This document shows, in pieces, positions 7,901-15,865 of a stretch of DNA of 64,000 nt; position 1 is the stretch's first letter, and each line of letters starts with the position of its first letter. Source of the DNA: Pseudoduganella namucuonensis. GTDB lineage: Bacteria; Pseudomonadota; Gammaproteobacteria; Burkholderiales; Burkholderiaceae_D. The stretch covers positions 1 through 64,000 of the forward strand of contig NZ_FPBO01000015.1 in the NCBI RefSeq assembly GCF_900116645.1, written 5' to 3'. Both the position numbers and the translations under genes were made by a program. The notes under the pieces are model-generated. The model saw only the letters and a program-made list of their open reading frames with translations. It ran no database searches and was not told the DNA's origin.

Positions 7901-8665
7901 ATGTCCTCTGCACACAATCCCCCAGTCGCGCTGTTCATTTCGGACCTGCACCTGCAGCCGTCCCACGCCGCCATCACGGCCGCCTTCCACCAATTCATGG
8001 AACGACACGCGCCGCGCGCGCGGCAGCTGTATCTGCTGGGTGACCTGTTCGAGTACTGGGCGGGGGACGACGACCTGGCGGAGCCGTATCATCAAGAGAT
8101 CATCGCCGCCATCCGGCGCGTCAGCGACGCCGGCGTGGCCGTGTACTGGATCGCCGGCAACCGGGACTTCCTGGCCGGCGACGCCTTCGCCGCCGCCGCG
8201 GGGCTGACCCTGCTGCCGGAAACCTGGGTGGCCGACATCGCCGGCCAGCGCATCGCGCTGCTGCACGGCGACGCCCAGTGCACCGACGACGTGAAATACA
8301 TGGAATTCCGCGCCATGGTGCGCCAGCCCGCGTGGCAACAGCAATTCCTGGGCATGCCGCTGGCGCAGCGCAAGGCCATCATCGCCGGGCTGCGCGAGAA
8401 CAGCCGCAAGGAGCAAGGCGGCAAATCCTACGAGATCATGGACGTGACGCCGCAGGCGATCGCGGACATCTTCACGCAGACCGGGACCAACGTCATGATC
8501 CACGGCCACACCCACCGTCCCGCGCTGCACACGGCCGGCGCCACGCGCCGCTACGTGCTGCCGGACTGGGAGCCGGACGCCACGCCCCCGCGCGGCGGCT
8601 GGATCGCCGTCGCCGCCGACGGCGCCATCACCCGCCACGGCCTCGACGGCGCCATCCTGGCCTAA
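7901..8665 (+). CDS. lpxH: UDP-2,3-diacylglucosamine diphosphatase
   Basis: LpxH cleaves UDP-2,3-diacylglucosamine to lipid X and UMP in lipid A synthesis, at the inner face of the cytoplasmic membrane. The calcineurin-like metal motifs are all present: SDLHL, GDLFEYWAGDD, GNRDFLAG, LLHGD and HGHTHRP. From the ATG at 7901 the protein has 254 residues. A start at 7883 is possible, but that ATG lies inside the GGGAATGACGG repeat, so I prefer 7901; neither has a strong ribosome site. The gene closes the ppiA–ppiB–lpxH series. Confidence 0.93.
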   Translation: MSSAHNPPVALFISDLHLQPSHAAITAAFHQFMERHAPRARQLYLLGDLFEYWAGDDDLAEPYHQEIIAAIRRVSDAGVAVYWIAGNRDFLAGDAFAAAAGLTLLPETWVADIAGQRIALLHGDAQCTDDVKYMEFRAMVRQPAWQQQFLGMPLAQRKAIIAGLRENSRKEQGGKSYEIMDVTPQAIADIFTQTGTNVMIHGHTHRPALHTAGATRRYVLPDWEPDATPPRGGWIAVAADGAITRHGLDGAILA

Positions 8666-8680
8666 CCACAAGCGCGGCGA

Positions 8681-8712
8681 GTGCCTGGTCCGCGGCACGC
8701 GGGCCAGGTACC
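8681..8712. repeat. Inverted repeat between convergent lpxH and the DinB gene
   Basis: GTGCCTGGTCCGCG and CGCGGGCCAGGTAC are near reverse complements separated by three bases. It may act as a bidirectional terminator between the convergent genes or belong to the GTGCCTGGC-type intergenic repeats; there is no T run. Confidence 0.5.
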
Positions 8713-8774
8713 AGTTACGTGGCGGAAAAATGTCCGAATGTCGCGCCTGACACCGATGTTATTTTGATAACCAC

Positions 8775-9359
8775 CTAGCCCCAGATCATCTCTTCGGTCC
8801 AGCCGAGCTCGGCGAAGTCCTGCGCGCGCAGGCCGGCTTCGCCTGCGCTGTAGAACTCGTCCAACTGCGGCGGCGCTATGCGCGTGCCGGACAGCATCGC
8901 GTGCGCCTGCCCGCGGTGGTGGGTCTGGTGCTGGAACAGGTGCGCCAGCAACCGGTGCCGCCGGTCGCGCTGGACCGATCCGGTGCGCAGTATCGTCACG
9001 TAACGGCCCAGCTCCTCGTCCTTCAATTGCTTGCAGTAGTCGATCAATCGCCGGTCCGCGTCGCGCTGCTCGGCGCGCAACCCGGCGCAATTGGCGCACG
9101 GTTCGTCGCGCTCGAAAAAACTCAGGTAGTTGGGGTGCGGCTCGGCGCCGCGCAGCTCGCGCTCCAGGGCGTCGATGTAGAACCAGTCCACCGTCAGGTT
9201 GTGGTTCAGGGTCGCCTTGATCGACGGGAAGAAGCCGGTGCGCGCGGCCTGGAATTCGTCTTGCGTCAGCTGCGCGCAGGCCTTGTGCAGGCGGTGGTTG
9301 GCCCAGGCGTTGTTGTAGGCTTCCGTCAGCAAGTGATGCGATAGCGTCGGTGTCTTCAT
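8775..9359 (-). CDS. DinB family protein
   Basis: This is a 194-residue four-helix-bundle protein of the DinB/YfiT type, which usually carry three metal-binding histidines. Here HNLTVDWFY, HRLLAHLFQHQTHHRGQAH supply the expected histidines, with the last motif (HHRGQ) typical of the family. Members can act as thiol-dependent S-transferases, but the substrate of this one is unknown. The ATG at 9359 follows an AAGGAG site and overlaps the stop of the upstream HxlR regulator gene (ATGA), so the two are translated together and probably share a stimulus. Confidence 0.85.
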   Translation of the reverse strand: MKTPTLSHHLLTEAYNNAWANHRLHKACAQLTQDEFQAARTGFFPSIKATLNHNLTVDWFYIDALERELRGAEPHPNYLSFFERDEPCANCAGLRAEQRDADRRLIDYCKQLKDEELGRYVTILRTGSVQRDRRHRLLAHLFQHQTHHRGQAHAMLSGTRIAPPQLDEFYSAGEAGLRAQDFAELGWTEEMIWG

Positions 9360-9697
9360 GGTTGCTCCTTGTCCAGCGCGCGCTGCCACCGCTCCGACCA
9401 CTGCAGCAATGGCCCCATCGATTCCAGCAGCCCCGCTCCCAGTTCGCTCAGCGCGTAGCCGCCCCCTTCCGCCTGGCCGATGATACCCGCCTCGCGCAGC
9501 TCGTGCAGGCGCTGGTTCAGCACCGTGGGCGACATGTCGTCGCAGCGCTCGCGCAGCGCGCGGAAGGTCAGCGGCTCGCCGCGCAGCTCCCAGATCACGC
9601 GCATCACCCAGCGCCGGCCCAGCAGGTCCAGCAAGGCCATGATGGGCCGCCCGCTGCGCGAGCCGCGCACCGGCATCCCCGGTTTGGGTATTGCCAT
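9356..9697 (-). CDS. HxlR family transcriptional regulator
   Basis: This is a small winged-helix DNA-binding protein of the HxlR (MarR-like) family, often sensing electrophiles or redox state. The helix-turn-helix region reads LTFRALRERCDDMSPTVLNQ, followed by the wing GGGYALSELG. I chose the ATG at 9697 because AAAGGA lies nine bases upstream; a TTG start at 9718 would lie inside one of the two operator-like palindromes. It is divergent from a carboxymuconolactone-decarboxylase-like gene and translationally coupled to the DinB gene. It lacks the usual N-terminal cysteine of redox HxlR proteins at the chosen start. Confidence 0.88.
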   Translation of the reverse strand: MAIPKPGMPVRGSRSGRPIMALLDLLGRRWVMRVIWELRGEPLTFRALRERCDDMSPTVLNQRLHELREAGIIGQAEGGGYALSELGAGLLESMGPLLQWSERWQRALDKEQP

Positions 9698-9709
9698 TTC
9701 CAGTCCTTT

Positions 9710-9748
9710 GCTACACAATCCGTAGCGGTTCGCTACATTATCCGTAGC
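9710..9748. promoter_or_regulatory. Tandem operator palindromes, probable HxlR binding sites
   Basis: Two copies of GCTAC-N7-GTAGC lie at 9710–9726 and 9732–9748, with centres 22 bases apart (two helical turns) and nearly the same spacer (ACAATCC / ATTATCC). They sit in the 77-base gap between the divergent HxlR and decarboxylase-like genes, so binding would affect both. Confidence 0.75.
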
Positions 9749-9774
9749 GCCAGTCTACCACCAGGGAGATCATC

Positions 9775-10317
9775 ATGCACGCACCGAGAATCGCGCCCGT
9801 CGAGGGTCCGTATGCGCCGGCCATCCGGGAGGCGTTCGACCGTGTCATGCCGCCCGGCATGGAACCGTTGAATCTGTTCAAAACCATGGCGCACAGCCCG
9901 CGCGTGCTGCAGCGCATGTTCGCCGGCAATCTGCTCGATCCGGGCCCGCTTTCGCTCAAGGACAGGGAAACGCTGATATTGCGCACCTGCGCGCGCTGCG
10001 GCTGCGACTACGAGTGGGCGGTGCACGCGGCGCTGTTTTCGCGGGCCGCCGAATTGAGCCCGGCCGAGATGGCGGCCACGCGGGCGGACGATCCGGACGC
10101 CCTGCTGCTGCGCGTCGCCGACGAATTGCACGACGGCGCGGCGTTGTCGGACCGGACCTGGGAGGCGCTGTCGGCCCGCTACGGCCCCGGGCAGATCCTG
10201 GAGATCCTGGCGCTATGCGGCTACTACCACGCGATCTCGTTCATCGCGAACGGTTGCCGCGTAGCGGCGGAGCCGTTCGCGCGGGCCACCGGCGCGCAAG
10301 GCGCCACGGGAGACTAG
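9775..10317 (+). CDS. Carboxymuconolactone decarboxylase (AhpD-like) family protein
   Basis: The 180 residues form an AhpD/CMD-type helical protein. The family centre reads LRTCARCGCDYEWAVH, which has cysteines and the histidine in the arrangement of peroxidase-reducing or hydroperoxide-linked members rather than true 4-carboxymuconolactone decarboxylases. A role in detoxification fits the HxlR/DinB neighbours, but the substrate is not known. Its start at 9775 lies just after the twin operator, and an AGGGAG site precedes the ATG. Confidence 0.85.
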   Translation: MHAPRIAPVEGPYAPAIREAFDRVMPPGMEPLNLFKTMAHSPRVLQRMFAGNLLDPGPLSLKDRETLILRTCARCGCDYEWAVHAALFSRAAELSPAEMAATRADDPDALLLRVADELHDGAALSDRTWEALSARYGPGQILEILALCGYYHAISFIANGCRVAAEPFARATGAQGATGD

Positions 10318-10360
10318 GGAATTCCGGTTCCGGGCCGCCGGCGCGTGGCCTCCGTCCCGC

Positions 10361-10939
10361 CTATTTCGCGGGCTCCAGCATGATCACCAGCGAGGTCGGC
10401 GTGGTGCGGATGGTGGTGGGCACGAAGCGCACGCCGGCGTAGCGCAGGTCGTCGGGGTTGAAGCTGTGGAGCGGCACGTCGCGTAGCAGCTTGTCCACCA
10501 GGATGTTGGCGGCGCCGGCGATCTGGCGCTGCTGCGATTCGCCCACGCCGTCGATGGCGAAGCGGTCGACCTGCGCGTCGCTGAGGAAGACGGCGTTGCG
10601 CACCGTGTCCACCACCAGCCGCCCGGACAGCGTCAGCCCGCCGCGCCACGATTGCCGCACCAGCATGGGCGTCACCGTGAGGTCGGCCGACAGCGAGACG
10701 CGGTCGTTGTCGCGCAGGGTCGCCAGCCGCGGGTTGTCGAGCTGGATGTCGAACACGCCCAGCGCGCGGTGGTGGACGGGGAAGCGCTGGTCCAGGTTGC
10801 GCTGCAGCTTCTCCAGCGGCAGTTCGACCTGGCGCGGGCCGACCAGCCCCGCGCAAGAGGTCAGCAGGCCGCAGGCCAGCAGCGGCAAGGCGGCGTTTCC
10901 GAGCAGTCGCGCACAGACGGCGCGGCGGGTTGGGTTCAT
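10361..10939 (-). CDS. DUF1439 family lipoprotein
   Basis: A 192-residue exported lipoprotein. The N-terminus has basic residues, a hydrophobic stretch and the lipobox LTSCAG, so the mature protein begins at the cysteine near residue 29. The remainder (VSLSADLTVTPMLVR, LSGRLVVDTVRNAVFL, IDGVGESQQRQIAGA) resembles the DUF1439 group, which includes E. coli YceB; the function is unknown, though a lipid-binding TULIP-like fold is suspected for the family. The ATG at 10939 follows AGGAA. Confidence 0.8.
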   Translation of the reverse strand: MNPTRRAVCARLLGNAALPLLACGLLTSCAGLVGPRQVELPLEKLQRNLDQRFPVHHRALGVFDIQLDNPRLATLRDNDRVSLSADLTVTPMLVRQSWRGGLTLSGRLVVDTVRNAVFLSDAQVDRFAIDGVGESQQRQIAGAANILVDKLLRDVPLHSFNPDDLRYAGVRFVPTTIRTTPTSLVIMLEPAK

Positions 10940-11023
10940 GGTGTTCCTGTGATTGGGCGGCATCGCGGGCGACGCGCCCGTTTCGATTGCCGTAGAGTGT
11001 ATTTCATCTTCCAGGGAGACGCC

Positions 11024-11743
11024 ATGACAGTAGTGCGGACGGGTTGCGCAAGCTGGTCCATCCCGCGGGCGGCGGCGGCCGACTTTCCGGCCGAGGGCAG
11101 CCACCTGCAGCGTTACGCCGCCGTGTTCAACGCGGTGGAGATCAATTCCTCGTTCTACCGGCCGCACCAGCCGCGCACCTACGCGCGCTGGGCCGCCGAC
11201 GTGCCGGACGATTTCCGCTTTTCGGTGAAGGCGCCGCGCCGCGTCACGCACGAGCGGCGCCTGGACGATTGCGCCGAGCCGATGGCGCAGTTCGCGGGGG
11301 GGACGGCGGCGCTGGGCGCGAAACTGGGCTGCGTGCTGGTGCAGCTGCCGCCCAGCCTGGACTTCGACGCCGCCACCGCGCGCGCCTTCTTCAAGCTGGC
11401 GCGCCGGCATTTCGATTGCATGATCGCCTGCGAGGCGCGGCACGCGTCCTGGTTTTCGGACGCCGCCACCAGGCTGCTGGAGAAGGCCGGCGTCACGCGC
11501 GTGATCGCCGATCCGGCCAAGGGCCAGCCGGGCGAACACGTGCCCACCACGCCCGGCGCCTACGTGCGGCTGCACGGCAGCCCGCGCGTCTATTACTCGT
11601 CCTACGAGGACGAGGCGCTGGACCGCTACGCGGCGCTGCTGGCGCGGGCGGACGGCGAGAGCTGGTGCGTGTTCGACAACACGGCCTCCGGCGCGTCGGT
11701 GCCGAACGCCGTCGCGCTGCTGCGACGGCTGGGACCGGGCTGA
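11024..11743 (+). CDS. DUF72 domain-containing protein (YecE-like)
   Basis: A 239-residue TIM-barrel-like DUF72 protein. Visible family motifs are VRTGCASWSIP at the start, FNAVEINSSFYRP, FRFSVKAPRRVTHERRL, and near the end YVRLHGSPRVYYSSY and WCVFDNTASG. The family is common but its reaction is not established. A GGGAG site precedes the ATG at 11024. Longer upstream readings are antisense to the neighbouring lipoprotein gene and were discarded. Confidence 0.88.
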   Translation: MTVVRTGCASWSIPRAAAADFPAEGSHLQRYAAVFNAVEINSSFYRPHQPRTYARWAADVPDDFRFSVKAPRRVTHERRLDDCAEPMAQFAGGTAALGAKLGCVLVQLPPSLDFDAATARAFFKLARRHFDCMIACEARHASWFSDAATRLLEKAGVTRVIADPAKGQPGEHVPTTPGAYVRLHGSPRVYYSSYEDEALDRYAALLARADGESWCVFDNTASGASVPNAVALLRRLGPG

Positions 11744-11778
11744 CCGACATCCCCTGGACGACAGCGCGCGAATTCCGT

Positions 11779-11818
11779 TTGCCTTTTTTCGATCTAGTGT
11801 TATAGTTCACTACAACAC
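11779..11818 (+). promoter_or_regulatory. Promoter with overlapping operator for the GntR–ABC operon
   Basis: TTGCCT at 11779–11784 and TATAGT at 11801–11806 are 16 bases apart. A 22-bp imperfect palindrome (GTGTT…AACAC with inner TAGT…ACTA) at 11797–11818 covers the −10 box. This layout fits autorepression by the YtrA-type regulator encoded directly downstream. Confidence 0.65.
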
Positions 11819-11848
11819 CACCTCATCACATCACCGGAGGACGCATGT

Positions 11849-12232
11849 ATGTGGAATGACCATACGCCGATTTACCGCCAGCTCAAGGAGCGGGTGATCG
11901 GCATGATGCTCGACGGGCTGCTCAAGCCCGGCGACGCCCTGCCCTCGGTCCGCCAGGTGGCGGCCGATTACCAATTGAATCCAATCACGGTGTCCAAGGC
12001 CTACCAGGAACTGGTGGACGAGACGCTGGTAGAAAAACGAAGGGGATTAGGCATGTACGTTACCGAAGGCGCCCACGAGAAACTGCTGGCCAGCGAACGC
12101 GAACGCTTCGTGCGCGAGGAGTGGCCGGCCATGGTCGAGCGCATCCGCCGCCTGGGCCTGGACATCGAGCAGCTGCTGCGGGTCTCGCAATCCCTTTCGG
12201 CGCAGCGGGACGAACCGGGAGCGCCGGCATGA
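11849..12232 (+). CDS. GntR family (YtrA-type) transcriptional regulator
   Basis: This short GntR protein (127 residues) has the winged-helix domain at residues 6–70 (PIYRQLKERV, GDALPSVRQVAADYQLNPITVSKAY, RRGLGMYV) and only a small helical C-terminal dimerisation part, as in the YtrA subfamily that controls ABC exporters. GGAGG lies eight bases before the ATG at 11849; an overlapping five-codon reading begins four bases earlier. The stop codon overlaps the next ATG (ATGA), so it leads the ABC operon, which it probably represses. Confidence 0.9.
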   Translation: MWNDHTPIYRQLKERVIGMMLDGLLKPGDALPSVRQVAADYQLNPITVSKAYQELVDETLVEKRRGLGMYVTEGAHEKLLASERERFVREEWPAMVERIRRLGLDIEQLLRVSQSLSAQRDEPGAPA

Positions 12233-13086
12233 GCGCCCTGATCACTGCCCGCAACCTGTCCAAGCGCTATGGCAAGCACCTGGCGCTGGACAACGCCAGC
12301 TTCGAGATCCAGCCGGGCCGCATCGTCGGCCTGATCGGACCGAACGGCTCCGGCAAGACCACCACGCTGAAGGCCATCCTGGGCCTGGCGCGCTTCGACG
12401 GCGAGCTGTCGGTGCTGGGCATGGACCCGCGCAAGCAACGCGACGAGTTGATGCAAGAGGTGTGCTTCATCGCCGACGTGGCGATCCTGCCGCGCTGGAT
12501 GCGGGTGCGGGACGCGATCGACTTCGTGGCCGGCGTGCATCCGCGCTTCAACCGCGACAAGGCCGAGCGCTATCTGGCCAGCACCAAGCTGGAACCGGGC
12601 ATGAAGGTGAAGGCCATGTCCAAGGGCATGATCGTGCAGCTGCACCTGGCGCTGGTGATGGCGATCGACGCCCGGCTGCTGGTGCTGGACGAGCCGACCC
12701 TGGGGCTGGACATCCTGTACCGCAAGCAGTTCTACCAGAACCTGCTGGAGGATTACTTCGACGAGCAGAAGACCATCATCATCACCACCCACCAGATCGA
12801 GGAGGTGGAGAACCTGCTGACGGACCTGATGTTCATCCGCGAGGGGAAGATCACCCTGTCGGCGTCCATGGAGGAGATCGGCGACCGCTACACCGAGGTG
12901 ATGGTCGAGCCGCAGTTCATCCACGCGGCCAACGCGCTGGCGCCGCTGACGCAGCGCAGCGTGTTCGGCAAGGCGGTGATGCTGTTCGACGGCGCCTCGC
13001 GCGCGCAGTTGGAGAAGTTTGGAGAGACCCGCACGCCGAGCGTGGCGGACCTGTTTGTCGCCACTATGAAAGGGACCTACGAATGA
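12229..13086 (+). CDS. ABC transporter ATP-binding protein
   Basis: The 285-residue nucleotide-binding subunit has the Walker A motif GPNGSGKTT at residues 37–45 and Walker B LLVLDEPTLGLD. The signature region reads AMSKGM rather than LSGGQ, as is common in ABC proteins encoded next to YtrA regulators. The C-terminal 80 residues form an accessory domain. It overlaps the regulator gene upstream and the permease gene downstream by four-base ATGA junctions. It energises export together with the next gene; the substrate is unknown, with antibiotics or envelope stress common inducers in the family. Confidence 0.93.
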   Translation: MSALITARNLSKRYGKHLALDNASFEIQPGRIVGLIGPNGSGKTTTLKAILGLARFDGELSVLGMDPRKQRDELMQEVCFIADVAILPRWMRVRDAIDFVAGVHPRFNRDKAERYLASTKLEPGMKVKAMSKGMIVQLHLALVMAIDARLLVLDEPTLGLDILYRKQFYQNLLEDYFDEQKTIIITTHQIEEVENLLTDLMFIREGKITLSASMEEIGDRYTEVMVEPQFIHAANALAPLTQRSVFGKAVMLFDGASRAQLEKFGETRTPSVADLFVATMKGTYE

Positions 13087-14054
13087 ATACGCCCGCTAAA
13101 AAATTCGAATGGCTGCTCAGGCGCGAGCTGTGGGAGCACAAGGGCATGGTGGTGTGGGCGCAGTTGGTGGTGGCGGCCATCATCTTCGCGCTGGTGGCGG
13201 GCGCCCTGCTGCTGGGGCAAAACATGTCGTACAGCGAGGACGGCGTGCGGCTGTTCTCGATGAGGGAGAAGATGATGGACGAGTCGGTCCGCCAGGTGTT
13301 CAGCGACATGGCGCCGCAGATGTACCTGGTCACCGCCGCCCCGCTGTACATCATGCTGGGCTTCCTGGTGTTCTTCTACTGCCTGGGCGCGTTGCACGAC
13401 GACCGCCGCGACCGCAGCCTGCTGTTCTGGAAGTCGCTGCCGGTGTCGGACCACATGACGGTGCTGTCCAAGGTGGCCGTGGCGCTGGTGGTGACGCCGG
13501 CGGTCACCATGCTGATCGGCACCGCGCTGTCGCTGGGCGTGATCCTGCTGCTGTGCCTGAAGATGGCCTTCATGGGCGTCAACGCCTTCGGCGCGCTGCT
13601 GTCGTCGCCGGAGTTCTACCTGGCGCCGGTGCGCGCGCTCGGACTGCTGCCGGTGTACGCGCTGTGGGCGCTGCCGACGGTCGGCTGGCTGCTGATGGTG
13701 TCGAGCTGGGCGCGCTCCAAGGTGTTCCTGTGGGCGGTGGGCGTGCCGCTGGGCGCGGCGGTGCTGATCGCCTGGACCAACCGCATCTTCGCGCTGGGCT
13801 GGAACAGCGGCTGGTTCATGGAGCACATCGTGGCGCGCATCCTGGGCGGCGTGGCGCCGGGGGTGTGGTTCGCGTTCAGCCGCATCGAGCCGGGCGAGGT
13901 GGTCCGGGCCGGCGGCAAGCACCAGGCGGCGGGGGATTTGTTCCTGGCGTCGTGGGGCACGCTGGCCACCGGCACGCTGTGGGCGGGCGTGGCGGCGGGC
14001 GTGGCGATGATCGCGGTGGCGGTGTGGATGCGGCGCTGGCGCGAGGAGGGGTGA
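13083..14054 (+). CDS. ABC transporter permease
   Basis: The 323-residue membrane subunit has a cytoplasmic start, a first transmembrane segment (VVAAIIFALVAGALLLG), an extracytoplasmic loop with the FSDMAPQMYL region, and about five further hydrophobic segments. The motif FFYCLGALHDDRRDRSLLFW is typical of ABC-2 type permeases regulated by GntR/YtrA proteins. It ends the regulator–ATPase–permease operon, ten bases before the end of the convergent AraC gene. Confidence 0.88.
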   Translation: MNTPAKKFEWLLRRELWEHKGMVVWAQLVVAAIIFALVAGALLLGQNMSYSEDGVRLFSMREKMMDESVRQVFSDMAPQMYLVTAAPLYIMLGFLVFFYCLGALHDDRRDRSLLFWKSLPVSDHMTVLSKVAVALVVTPAVTMLIGTALSLGVILLLCLKMAFMGVNAFGALLSSPEFYLAPVRALGLLPVYALWALPTVGWLLMVSSWARSKVFLWAVGVPLGAAVLIAWTNRIFALGWNSGWFMEHIVARILGGVAPGVWFAFSRIEPGEVVRAGGKHQAAGDLFLASWGTLATGTLWAGVAAGVAMIAVAVWMRRWREEG

Positions 14055-14064
14055 GCGGCGCGTA

Positions 14065-14820
14065 TTAACGGCCCAGCATCTGGCGGTACTGGGTGGGCGT
14101 GACGCCGACCGTGGCGCGGAACTGGCGGGTGAAGGCGCTGTGGTCGCCGTAGCCGCAGGCCAGCGCGATCTCGGCCACGCTGGCCGGTCCGGCCAGCATG
14201 CGCGAGGCGGCGTCCAGCCGGGTCTTGATGATGAGCTGGCGCGGCGTGAGCTGGTAGATGCGCAGGAAGTAGCGCTCCAGCTGCGCCACCGACATGCTGG
14301 CGGTGCGCGCCAGCTCCGGCAGCGGCAAGGGCTGGTCGTAGCGCTCGTGGATCATGCGCACCGCGGCGGCCACCTTCTGGTAGCTCGCGTTCTTCCTGTC
14401 CTCCATGGCCAGGTCGCGCGACACGCCGGCCAGGCCGACGATGGCGCCGGACGCGTCGCGCAGCGCCGTCTTGCGCGTCAGGCACCAGCCCGGGTCGCGG
14501 TTCGGGTACAGATGCAGTTCCAGCTGGTCCTCTATCTCCCCCGCCCCCGCCAGCACCGCCTGGTCCTGCGCCAGGTAGTTCTGGCCGTAGGGCCGCGCGA
14601 ACACCTCGGCCGAGGTGCGTCCCAGCAGCGCGTCCTTGTGCTTCAATCCACAGCGCTTGACCAGGGTCCGGTTGACCACCACGTAGCGGCCGCCCGCGTC
14701 CTTCACGAAGAACACCACGTCCGGCAGCGCGTCGAACAGCGGCTCGGCGAAGAACACGTCGGCGATGCCCTCGCCCAGGGCGGCGCGCGCGCCGGCCATT
14801 TCCAGTTTGGTCTTGTCCAT
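14065..14820 (-). CDS. AraC family regulator with PAS-like sensor domain, probable hydroxyproline regulator
   Basis: The 251 residues start with a PAS-like module (ALPDVVFFVKDAGGRYVVVNRTL, later GLAGVSRDLA) and end with a two-helix AraC DNA-binding domain (LPELARTASMSVAQLERYF; VAEIALACGYGDHSAFTRQF). It is divergent from the hydroxyproline epimerase gene with a 112-base gap. AraC-type regulators control hydroxyproline genes in Pseudomonas (LhpR), so local control of this cluster is likely. The Pseudomonas regulator is not required to have this domain order, so orthology is not claimed. Confidence 0.87.
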   Translation of the reverse strand: MDKTKLEMAGARAALGEGIADVFFAEPLFDALPDVVFFVKDAGGRYVVVNRTLVKRCGLKHKDALLGRTSAEVFARPYGQNYLAQDQAVLAGAGEIEDQLELHLYPNRDPGWCLTRKTALRDASGAIVGLAGVSRDLAMEDRKNASYQKVAAAVRMIHERYDQPLPLPELARTASMSVAQLERYFLRIYQLTPRQLIIKTRLDAASRMLAGPASVAEIALACGYGDHSAFTRQFRATVGVTPTQYRQMLGR

Positions 14821-14932
14821 GGGCGCATTCTCGCACAGCCCGGGCGGGGGGCCGGCCGTTGTGCCGATTTCGTCATCCCCGGTGCGCAGCCGATGCAAGA
14901 CGGCCGGGGGCGATCGGCCTATGATTGCCCTC

Positions 14933-15865
14933 ATGAAAACGATCTCCATCATCGATAGCCACACCGGCGGCGAACCGACCCGCCTGGTGACCGGCGGCGG
15001 CCCGGAACTGGGCGCCGGACCGCTGCGCGAGCGCCTGGAGCGCCTGCGCGACGAACACGACCGCTTCCGCTCGGCGGTGGTGTGCGAGCCGCGCGGCTCG
15101 GACGTGCTGGTGGGCGCGCTGCTGTGCGCGCCGCACGCGCCCGATTGTGCCGCCGGCGTCATCTTCTTCAACAACGTCGGCTACCTCGGCATGTGCGGGC
15201 ACGGCACCATCGGGCTGGTGGCGTCGCTGGCGTTCATGGGCCGTGTCGGCGCCGGGCGTCATCGCATCGACACGCCGGTGGGCGTGGTGGAGGCGGAGCT
15301 GCACGCGGACGGCAGTGTCACCGTGGAGAACGTGCCGGCCCACCGCGCGCTGCGCGACGTGGTGGTGCAAGTGCCCGGCCATGGTCCGGTGACGGGCGAC
15401 GTGGCCTGGGGCGGCAACTGGTTCTTCCTGGTGGCGGACCACGGCCTGGAGCTGGAGGTGGCGCGCGCGGGCGAGCTGACGGCCTTCTGCGGCCAAGTCA
15501 AGCAGGCGTTGGCGGCGGCCGGGGTGACGGGCGAGGACGGCGCGGAGATCGACCATATCGAGTTGTTCGGGCCTTCGCGCAACGGCGCGGACAGCCGCAA
15601 CTTCGTGCTCTGCCCCGGCAACGCCTACGACCGCTCGCCCTGCGGCACCGGCACCAGCGCCAAGCTGGCCTGCCTGGCGGCGGACGGCAAGCTGGCCGAG
15701 GGCGCGCTGTGGCGTCAGGAGAGCATCGTCGGCAGCGTGTTCGAGGGGTCCTACCGGCGCGATGGCGACAAGCTCATTCCCAACATACGCGGCCAGGCGT
15801 GGGTGAACGCGCAGGCCACGCTGATACTCGATCCCAGCGATCCACTGGTGTGGGGCATACGCTGA
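14933..15865 (+). CDS. lhpA: 4-hydroxyproline 2-epimerase (proline racemase family)
   Basis: This enzyme epimerises trans-4-hydroxy-L-proline to cis-4-hydroxy-D-proline. The 310-residue protein has both catalytic cysteines of the proline racemase fold: C88 in MCGHGT and C237 in PCGTGTSA. Its context (dehydrogenase subunits and a DHDPS-like deaminase) points to hydroxyproline rather than proline. ATG at 14933 is chosen; 14921 is possible. A TATGAT box at 14920–14925 would put transcription start almost at the ATG. It overlaps the next gene by one base (TGATG). Confidence 0.9.
   Translation: MKTISIIDSHTGGEPTRLVTGGGPELGAGPLRERLERLRDEHDRFRSAVVCEPRGSDVLVGALLCAPHAPDCAAGVIFFNNVGYLGMCGHGTIGLVASLAFMGRVGAGRHRIDTPVGVVEAELHADGSVTVENVPAHRALRDVVVQVPGHGPVTGDVAWGGNWFFLVADHGLELEVARAGELTAFCGQVKQALAAAGVTGEDGAEIDHIELFGPSRNGADSRNFVLCPGNAYDRSPCGTGTSAKLACLAADGKLAEGALWRQESIVGSVFEGSYRRDGDKLIPNIRGQAWVNAQATLILDPSDPLVWGIR

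Noticed and set aside
11845..11859. Five-codon upstream reading frame overlapping the GntR start as a regulatory leader peptide
   Set aside because: The ribosome site is four bases from that ATG but eight from the true start, so it is more likely a coincidence.
12462..13082. Extension of the ABC permease frame upstream of 13083
   Set aside because: It is an out-of-frame shadow of the ATP-binding protein gene; the ATGA junction gives the correct start.
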